A stretch of DNA of 11,966 nt from JAAYCU01 sp964642815 (GTDB lineage: Bacteria > Planctomycetota > Phycisphaerae > UBA1845 > PWPN01). A program made the translations under genes and the position numbers. Shown in pieces: positions 1 through 3,986 of the stretch. The stretch's first letter is position 1; the number at the start of each line of letters is the position of its first letter. The notes beneath the pieces were generated by a model. It saw nothing but the letters and a program-made list of their open reading frames with translations. It had not been told where the DNA came from and made no database searches. The DNA is taken from NCBI GenBank assembly GCA_964642815.1, contig CAZXSA010000155.1, positions 1 to 11,966 on the forward strand, given 5' to 3'.

Positions 1-481
1 GGGTTCCGGTCAAATCGGTGAAATCGATCAGGTGCGGCCAGATGTCCTGCGGCCAGAAATCGAGATCCTGGTAGCCGCCGGCATCGACGAAACACTGATA
101 TTGGGCCTGGGTCACCGTGTAACGACCAAGCAGAAAGGGTTCCGTCTCGAAGTCGAGCTCGGAAGCGCCGGGCACATCGTTGACCGTCAACGGCAGCGAG
201 GCGAAGCCCTCCGGAACCAGAGCGAAGTTCTCGTCGATCGACGTGCTGGCGGCCTGATAGGCTTTTTCGCTTTCGGGATGCTGACGCCAACGCTGGTAAT
301 GTCGGATCATGAAGCCCCACCGCCCTTGTTGCAGGCAGCACAACAAAGAATCCTCGGCGAGTTTGACGGTGGCGGCCGCTTGATAATCCGAATACTCCCG
401 ACCGAGAGAGGTTTTGGATTGCGGATGGTCCGGGGCGATTGCTGGACGGTTCTTCTTTCGCGACAACAGGTTCAATCCCAT
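1..481 (-). CDS. FGE-sulfatase (SUMF1/EgtB/PvdO-type) domain protein, N-terminal part, runs off the left edge
   Basis: Reading leftwards from the ATG at 481 there are 160 uninterrupted codons to the window edge. The start is preceded by a strong Shine-Dalgarno, GGAGGGG, five bases upstream. Residues 1-83 are a hydrophilic N-terminal extension with no recognisable domain. From about residue 84 the sequence has the look of the formylglycine-generating-enzyme fold: a FALVPEGF strand, then ETEPFLLGRYTVTQAQYQCF (114-131) matching the family's 'hydrophobic-x-YxVTNxxYxxFV' signature, then a GGY and Trp-rich stretch (135-148). Family members include sulfatase-activating oxidases, ergothioneine-type iron enzymes and many non-catalytic versions used as binding modules. 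The catalytic residues lie in the missing C-terminal part, so activity cannot be judged. It is the third gene of a minus-strand cluster with a coiled-coil and a proline-rich protein, 106 bp downstream of the former. Domain assignment fairly confident; function unknown. Confidence 0.75.
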   Translation of the reverse strand, partial: MGLNLLSRKKNRPAIAPDHPQSKTSLGREYSDYQAAATVKLAEDSLLCCLQQGRWGFMIRHYQRWRQHPESEKAYQAASTSIDENFALVPEGFASLPLTVNDVPGASELDFETEPFLLGRYTVTQAQYQCFVDAGGYQDLDFWPQDIWPHLIDFTDLTGT

Positions 482-587
482 GATTCCCCTCCATTGATCC
501 GGCTCAGGAAGCTCTTTCGGAAACCCCTGAACCACGTCATTTCACCACGGCCGGGCCGGGCGAAATCACGAACCATACCTCTACCCA

Positions 588-1469
588 TCAATTCCCCAGG
601 GCCTTGCGTTTGGCATCGCGGCAGAGTTTCTGGAACCGCTCCAGCGAGCCGCGGGCCTCTTGATCGGCCACATTGGGAATGCCCCGGTCGGCCTTCGCCC
701 CGGTAGCGCTTTCCTCCAGGCCGTATCTGGGCAACAAATCGTTTTTCTGTTCGGTTACCGCGTTCAACTCGGCATCCAATTGCTTCTGGAGAGCGGCCAG
801 ACTGTCGCGGGCGGCGGTCACCTCGCGCATGCGTATCTCCCACTCCTGCCGCACCTTCTCCAGTTCCTCGCGTTCGGTGGCGAGTTCCGCGCGTTGGCGG
901 TTCAACTCTTTTTCCGCGTCGGCGTAGGATTCCTGGTCGCTGAGCCACTGGCGTCGTTCCTGCTCGAGATCCGTCGTGGCCCGAGTCAGCGACTCCCGCG
1001 AGGATTCGATTTCGTTGCGTTGCTCCTCCAGAGCGAGCTTCTGCATCTGGAGATCATCGCTCTGTTGTTGAATCTGCTGCGCTTGTTGCTCAAGGGCTTC
1101 CTGGCGGGCGGCCAGTTCCGCCTCCTGCTCCTGGAGCTGCCGACGCTGCTCCTCGACCTGATCCAGCTCCTTTTGCAGTCGAGCGCACTCTTTTTCGCGT
1201 TCGGACAGGGCGGATTCGCGGGCCTCGTATTGCGTACACAACTCGAGCTCCTGACCGGCCAGGGCCTCGCGTTGCGCGACGAGCCGCTGGTGATGCTCTT
1301 CCAGGGCGGCCCGGCACGATTCCAGCGCGCCGGCCCGGGCCTCGAGCAATTCGCGAACGGCCTGCATGGCCGCCAGCACCTGCTGGCCGAGTGATTCCAG
1401 GTGTTCCACGTCCGCATGCGGAACCTTTTCCATCACCACGGTTTTTTCCTCGCTTCGTGTCTGGCTCAT
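588..1469 (-). CDS. long coiled-coil protein of unknown function (293 aa)
   Basis: The start ATG at 1469 has AGGA six bases upstream; it follows the stop of the preceding gene by only 7 bp, which points to co-transcription. Residues about 24-245 are one almost continuous heptad-rich coiled coil dominated by Glu, Gln, Arg, Leu and Ala (for example repeated LEEQR, LEQER and REELEKVRQEW units), with no Pro or Gly breaks for long stretches. There is no signal peptide and no membrane segment, so it is likely cytoplasmic. The last 45 residues are non-coiled and end in a basic helix, ERFQKLCRDAKRKAL (277-291). Similarity to SMC, kinesin-stalk or tropomyosin-like proteins would be low-complexity resemblance rather than homology. 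An in-frame alternative start exists at Met13. The role is unknown; a scaffolding or dimerisation role beside the FGE-domain protein is inference only. Confidence 0.8.
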   Translation of the reverse strand: MSQTRSEEKTVVMEKVPHADVEHLESLGQQVLAAMQAVRELLEARAGALESCRAALEEHHQRLVAQREALAGQELELCTQYEARESALSEREKECARLQKELDQVEEQRRQLQEQEAELAARQEALEQQAQQIQQQSDDLQMQKLALEEQRNEIESSRESLTRATTDLEQERRQWLSDQESYADAEKELNRQRAELATEREELEKVRQEWEIRMREVTAARDSLAALQKQLDAELNAVTEQKNDLLPRYGLEESATGAKADRGIPNVADQEARGSLERFQKLCRDAKRKALGN

Positions 1470-1476
1470 GGCAATC

Positions 1477-2025
1477 CTACCCCTTCGAGAACCACGATTT
1501 CTTCTTGGTCCGAGCGGGCGGCGGCAACGGCTGGGTTGCCTCCAACTCGCTCAATAACTCACGTACGCTCTTTTTCCGGTCGCACAGGCGACGCAAAACC
1601 CGAATACGCTCGGCGGTGACCGCGTCCAGCGAAGCCAACAAGGTCTCGTCGTTTTCCACGGGCGGTTGAGCCGATAACTCCGGCGACGCGGGTTCGGCTT
1701 CCACGCGCGACGGCGGAGTTTCCTCGACGGCCGGCGTGACGGGCACAACTTCCGGCAACGGACAGGCCGGTGAAAGTTCCGGTTTGGCCGCGGGTTGAAT
1801 CGGCGGGGTAACAAACGCGGGCTCGATCGCCACCGCCTCGGTCAAGACGGCGGGAACCGCGGTCGGTTCCTCGGGCGTGTCCGCGCCGCGGATTCGCTTG
1901 TGCACGGTACGCAGGGATGCGGAGTAGGCTGATAGCCTGGCCTCCAGCTCCGCGATGGCTCGACTCAACGAACCGTCGTCGTGCGGCACATGCACCTGAA
2001 TCATGTCCAAGGCTTGAGAATCCAT
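1477..2025 (-). CDS. proline-rich linker protein of unknown function (182 aa)
   Basis: I chose the ATG at 2025, which has AGGGA just upstream, over the in-frame TTG at 2043. It is the first gene of the leftward cluster. Three parts are visible: a short amphipathic helix (about 18-46, SRAIAELEARLSAYSASLRT) likely to form a coiled coil; a disordered Pro/Glu/Ala/Val-rich linker (about 48-126); and a C-terminal helical segment (127-163, containing ERIRVLRRLCDRKKSVREL) followed by a basic tail ending KKKSWFSKG. There is no signal peptide or transmembrane helix. Two helical ends joined by a flexible Pro-rich spacer suggest an adaptor that tethers partners, perhaps the coiled-coil protein encoded 7 bp downstream, but that is inference. 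No family recognised. Codon-position GC bias fits a real gene. Confidence 0.7.
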   Translation of the reverse strand: MDSQALDMIQVHVPHDDGSLSRAIAELEARLSAYSASLRTVHKRIRGADTPEEPTAVPAVLTEAVAIEPAFVTPPIQPAAKPELSPACPLPEVVPVTPAVEETPPSRVEAEPASPELSAQPPVENDETLLASLDAVTAERIRVLRRLCDRKKSVRELLSELEATQPLPPPARTKKKSWFSKG

Positions 2026-2089
2026 CGGTCCCTGTTCAACCAATTAGTGATCCGTGCATCAACGGCTCATATCCGCGACTCCCGCCGCG

Positions 2090-2112
2090 GGGTTGAACCA
2101 CGAGGTCAACCC
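2090..2112. repeat. inverted repeat near the proposed start site of the leftward cluster
   Basis: GGGTTGA (2090-2096) and TCAACCC (2106-2112) are perfect 7-bp arms around a 9-base spacer. The dyad sits immediately downstream of the proposed minus-strand -10 box, a position typical for a repressor operator or a hairpin at the mRNA 5' end. It is not followed by a T run on either strand, so it is not a typical terminator. Confidence 0.45.
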
Positions 2113-2116
2113 TGAG

Positions 2117-2146
2117 AATATACAATTTCTTTTGCCGCGGTGTCGG
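2117..2146 (-). promoter_or_regulatory. possible promoter of the leftward three-gene cluster
   Basis: On the minus strand a -35-like CCGACA (2146-2141) and a -10-like TATATT (2122-2117) are separated by 18 bp; they match the sigma-70 consensus at four and five of six positions. Transcription would start near 2110, about 85 bases before the ATG at 2025. The elements lie between two dyads, which may be operators. Weak evidence by sequence alone, since the consensus in this lineage is unknown. Confidence 0.3.
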
Positions 2147-2165
2147 AAAAATCCTGTTTTTTCCG
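2144..2165. repeat. inverted repeat CGGAAAAA / TTTTTCCG
   Basis: Perfect 8-bp arms (2144-2151 and 2158-2165) enclose a 6-base loop. It overlaps the proposed minus-strand -35 element of the leftward cluster. As RNA it would form an A-U-rich hairpin with the U run inside the stem, unlike a standard terminator. An operator role is inference. Confidence 0.45.
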
Positions 2166-2224
2166 CGTCCGATATTCAATCGCCGGTCCGACTCGTGCAA
2201 TGTTTCGATGCACGTCGGGACTTC

Positions 2225-2284
2225 GGAGCGAGGTAAGGGTTAGCGAGGGAGGGATAGAGAGACGGTGAGACAGAGAGAGGAGGG
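2225..2284. repeat. purine-rich low-complexity tract
   Basis: About 60 bases consist mostly of G and A, with units such as GAGAGA, GAGGGA and GGTGAGA. The opposite strand is correspondingly C/T-rich. It is non-coding on both strands as far as I can see. It may affect local DNA structure or simply be a simple-sequence expansion. Confidence 0.5.
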
Positions 2285-2381
2285 CGCCATCGCCGTTTTT
2301 TTATTCGGACGACTGTTTGCGAATGAATAAAGCATCCATTTGCTCCACAGCCAGGATGTATCGTAAGAGAATGTGGGTCGG

Positions 2382-2447
2382 CCAAAGGGGTAAACGCTTG
2401 ATTCCTTTATCGGCCGTATCGCCGTGGCCTTGACCCAAAGGGGTAAA
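2382..2447 (+). repeat. 13-bp direct repeat CCAAAGGGGTAAA, with a possible 11-aa leader ORF between copies
   Basis: CCAAAGGGGTAAA occurs at 2382-2394 and again at 2435-2447, 53 bp apart. The second copy contains the AAAGGGG that serves as Shine-Dalgarno for the ATG at 2452. The first copy is followed at a normal distance by a TTG (2398) opening an 11-codon frame, MIPLSAVSPWP, whose TGA stop (2431-2433) lies directly before the second copy. This could be a leader peptide ORF upstream of the 144-aa gene, or a chance duplication of an RBS-containing segment. Confidence 0.4.
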
Positions 2448-2451
2448 TGAG

Positions 2452-2886
2452 ATGAACGATTGGCAGCAGAGCTTCGCTCGTAAAATGGAAACCTTGCGCG
2501 AGCAATCCGTCCGGTGTTACCAGGATAAAATAGAAGAGGCCATCGTGCCCTCCTTCGAGCGCCTGGCCGAGTTTCTGAATCCGTGGCATTTCCAGGTCGG
2601 TTCACCCCAGGCGCGACCCGGTCTGCATTCGTACAAATTCGCCCTGACCGAGGATGGTTACGTCCTGATCAGTTTCCGGCTTTCGGGTATCGATCGGATG
2701 GACTGCGCCTACGAATGCCATCTGCCGGGTCAGGGGCATATCGGCGGGGACAGCTTTAACTGCGGATTCGCGGACATCGACGCCTCCTGGGCGGATATAT
2801 GCTTCCAGACGGCTTTGGATGATTTCGTCGGGAAATTCAGCACCGTCCGCCAAGCACGGGAACATACCGAACCCGTGCTCGTCTGA
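2452..2886 (+). CDS. hypothetical protein (144 aa)
   Basis: The start ATG at 2452 is preceded by AAAGGGG at an eight-base spacing. The product is an acidic soluble protein without signal peptide or membrane segment. It begins with an amphipathic helix (1-45, MNDWQQSFARKMETLREQ onward), then an alternating beta-rich core (about 60-112, including YKFALTEDGYVLISFRLSG and a histidine/glycine loop, HLPGQGHIGGD), and finishes with a helix rich in Asp/Phe (113-130). The helix plus curved-sheet pattern looks like a small ligand- or protein-binding domain, but I do not recognise the family and see no catalytic motif. It is transcribed divergently from the proline-rich/coiled-coil/FGE cluster, suggesting shared regulation. 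It ends 8 bp before the stop of the duplicated phosphatase fragment on the other strand. Real gene likely, function unknown. Confidence 0.7.
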   Translation: MNDWQQSFARKMETLREQSVRCYQDKIEEAIVPSFERLAEFLNPWHFQVGSPQARPGLHSYKFALTEDGYVLISFRLSGIDRMDCAYECHLPGQGHIGGDSFNCGFADIDASWADICFQTALDDFVGKFSTVRQAREHTEPVLV

Positions 2887-2894
2887 ACCGCGGG

Positions 2895-3017
2895 TCACGA
2901 TACCTTGATCACCACGAGGGTAACATCGTCATCCTGGGGCCGATCTCCGCGGTAAGCCGCCAGGATGTCGGTGATCGCCCGGTTGATGGCGGCGGCGGGG
3001 GAACGGTGTAATTGCAT
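2895..3017 (-). pseudogene. isolated 3'-terminal fragment of the SpoIIE phosphatase gene
   Basis: On the minus strand this segment encodes AAINRAITDILAAYRGDRPQ (residues 9-28 of the fragment) and then DDDVTLVVIKVS before a TGA at 2897-2895. This is the C-terminus of the full phosphatase at 3987-6161 with one internal substitution (Ile for Thr) and a different last residue. At DNA level 2902-2996 matches 3994-4088 at 93 of 95 positions. Homology stops sharply at 2997, where an unrelated seven-codon start (MQLHRSP, ATG at 3017) is in frame with the fragment. The frame thus forms a 40-aa chimeric ORF, with AGGAGG 11 bases upstream of the ATG. It lacks the phosphatase GGDYFD, GDVTGHG and TDG motifs and cannot be an enzyme. 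Fragment identity is certain; whether it is translated is unknown. Confidence 0.85.
2902..2996. repeat. 95-bp direct repeat, left copy
   Basis: Left copy of a direct repeat whose partner is at 3994-4088 (1,092 bp away, same orientation, 93/95 identical). It derives from the last 32 or so codons of the phosphatase gene. Its boundaries are sharp: flanking bases on both sides do not align with the partner. With the partner it brackets the nucleotidyltransferase/HEPN pair. Confidence 0.95.
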
Positions 3018-3191
3018 GACGCCACGTTCCTCCTCGGTCGATCACCGGCCATGCGCCGAAACCATGCCGCTCTGGTTTGTGGGGCTTGGCTCACCTGTTG
3101 ATGGACAACATGGCTACCTTTGGCCATAATGAGATTCTCCAAGGATGAACGCCGCTTCCTCGATCTGCTATAATGCTGGAGGAGCGAGATC
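2997..3191. other. spacer between the phosphatase fragment and the nucleotidyltransferase gene
   Basis: The 195 bases hold no recognisable gene. A minus-strand reading frame from ATG 3127 (GGAG upstream) would run 72 codons but enters the phosphatase repeat in the wrong frame and ends in low-complexity proline, so I do not call it. The right end contains the promoter-like box and ribosome binding site of the following gene. The sequence may be what remains of a truncated gene or of a mobile cassette border. Confidence 0.4.
3166..3184 (+). promoter_or_regulatory. extended -10 promoter and ribosome binding site of the MNT/HEPN pair
   Basis: TGCTATAAT (3166-3174) is a perfect extended -10 element (TGnTATAAT). 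No good -35 lies upstream, as expected for extended -10 promoters. GGAGGAG (3178-3184) is a strong Shine-Dalgarno seven bases before the GTG at 3192. If this promoter is used, transcription would begin near 3181, giving a leader of only about 11 bases that keeps GGAG at its very 5' end. Confidence 0.5.
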
Positions 3192-3536
3192 GTGAAACGA
3201 CTTCAAGATATATCCCTGAAAGAGAATGACCGCAGAGCCATTATCGAGGCGGCGGCCATTTTGCGGAACCGGTTTCCAGTTGCGCAGGTCATTCTGTTCG
3301 GATCGAAGGCCCGGGGGGATGATTGCCCGGAGTCCGACGTGGACCTCCTCATTCTGACCCACCGCCCCATATCTCCACCGGAAAAGGAAGCCATGACCCG
3401 GGCTCTCTTCAACCTCGAACTCGAGCGGGATGTGGTCATCAGTAAGATTGTCGTGCCCCGGGAATCATGGGAACACGGCCCCTATCGGGTATTGCCACTT
3501 CACCGGGAAATCGATCGCGATGGAGTCGCCGCATGA
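3192..3536 (+). CDS. minimal nucleotidyltransferase (MNT), antitoxin-type partner of HEPN protein
   Basis: The start is GTG at 3192, chosen for its strong GGAGGAG ribosome binding site. The 114-aa product is a single pol-beta-like nucleotidyltransferase domain. The hallmark motif GSKARGDDCPESDVDLLIL (37-55) supplies the helix-capping Gly-Ser and the two metal-binding aspartates Asp49 and Asp51. A third acidic residue is probably Asp80 in ERDVVISKIVV. Length is normal for the MNT family. In characterised HEPN/MNT pairs the MNT protein neutralises the HEPN RNase, in several cases by adding AMP units to it. The next gene overlaps by the ATGA arrangement and encodes the HEPN partner, so translation is coupled. 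The gene lies between 95-bp direct repeats, suggesting acquisition. Family assignment is strong; the antitoxin role is inferred from the pairing. Confidence 0.9.
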   Translation: MKRLQDISLKENDRRAIIEAAAILRNRFPVAQVILFGSKARGDDCPESDVDLLILTHRPISPPEKEAMTRALFNLELERDVVISKIVVPRESWEHGPYRVLPLHREIDRDGVAA

Positions 3537-3958
3537 CCGACGAACAAGCCCGACAACAGGTTTTGGAATATCTGTTGACCAATGCGGATGAGGCGTTGGA
3601 CTCGGCGTCGGCGGAAATGACGGCCGGACGAACCAGGTTTGCCATGAATCGCATTTATTATGCTTGTTTTTATGCGACGAGCGCGGTGTTGCTGGCGGAG
3701 GGGCTCTCGTTTTCAAGGCATTCGGGCGTACGTTCCGCCTTGCATCGCTATCTGGTCAAAACCGGCAGAATTTCCGTTGAGTTCGGCCAATTTTACGACG
3801 ACATGTTCGAGGATCGCCAGGAGGGCGATTACGGCGTGCTCGTGGAGTTCGACCAAAGTACGGTACAACGTCGGCTCGAAACCGGTCGGCGTTTTCTCGT
3901 AGGCATGCGTCAACTGCTCGCGAATCCGGCAAGCCAGGATGATCATCAGGCATCCTGA
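3533..3958 (+). CDS. HEPN-domain protein (UPF0332-like), probable toxin partner of MNT
   Basis: I place the start at ATG 3533, which overlaps the preceding TGA stop as ATGA; a longer frame opens at 3467 but would overlap the nucleotidyltransferase gene by 70 bases. The 141-aa all-helical product shows the HEPN family pattern: RFAMNRIYYACFYATSAVLL (35-54), then GLSFSRHSGVRSAL (57-70), KTGRI, and FEDRQEGDYG (92-101). This follows the UPF0332/COG1895 branch, in which an R-x3-DY motif (Arg95, Asp99, Tyr100 here) takes the place of the R-x4-6-H RNase motif of HepT-type toxins. I see no good R-x4-6-H elsewhere. Known relatives act as RNases or as non-catalytic partners of the nucleotidyltransferase. 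The gene ends 28 bp from the convergent phosphatase stop. Family confident; toxicity untested. Confidence 0.88.
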   Translation: MTDEQARQQVLEYLLTNADEALDSASAEMTAGRTRFAMNRIYYACFYATSAVLLAEGLSFSRHSGVRSALHRYLVKTGRISVEFGQFYDDMFEDRQEGDYGVLVEFDQSTVQRRLETGRRFLVGMRQLLANPASQDDHQAS

Positions 3959-3986
3959 AGGGAATAAGCAGGGTTGATCGTTTTCG

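Larger units (their letters stand above)
2026..2451. other. divergent intergenic regulatory region (426 bp)
   Basis: This stretch separates the leftward three-gene cluster from the rightward 144-aa gene and has no convincing gene of normal size. It holds, from left to right, an inverted repeat at 2090-2112, a possible minus-strand promoter at 2117-2146, a second A/T-core dyad at 2144-2165, a purine-rich low-complexity tract at 2225-2284, and a 13-bp direct repeat at 2382-2394 and 2435-2447. I see no clear plus-strand sigma-70 promoter for the 144-aa gene. Confidence 0.6.

Noticed and set aside
32..706. Plus-strand open frame of 224 codons at the left end
   Set aside because: It is antisense to the FGE-domain gene and to the end of the coiled-coil gene. 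Its product has no family pattern, whereas the minus strand shows a clear domain signature and a strong ribosome binding site.
660..1394. Plus-strand open frame of 244 codons, Leu/Phe-rich
   Set aside because: It is the antisense reading of the Glu/Gln-rich coiled coil, which produces Leu/Phe-rich frames by codon complementarity; there is no credible start signal.
2283..2302. GGCG-CCAT-CGCC followed by seven Ts, terminator-like on the plus strand
   Set aside because: The stem is only 4 bp and no plus-strand gene ends upstream of it, so it is not called as a terminator.
2909..3142. Minus-strand 77-codon frame overlapping the left 95-bp repeat
   Set aside because: It reads the phosphatase repeat out of frame and gives a poly-proline stretch; only the other frame preserves the phosphatase C-terminus.
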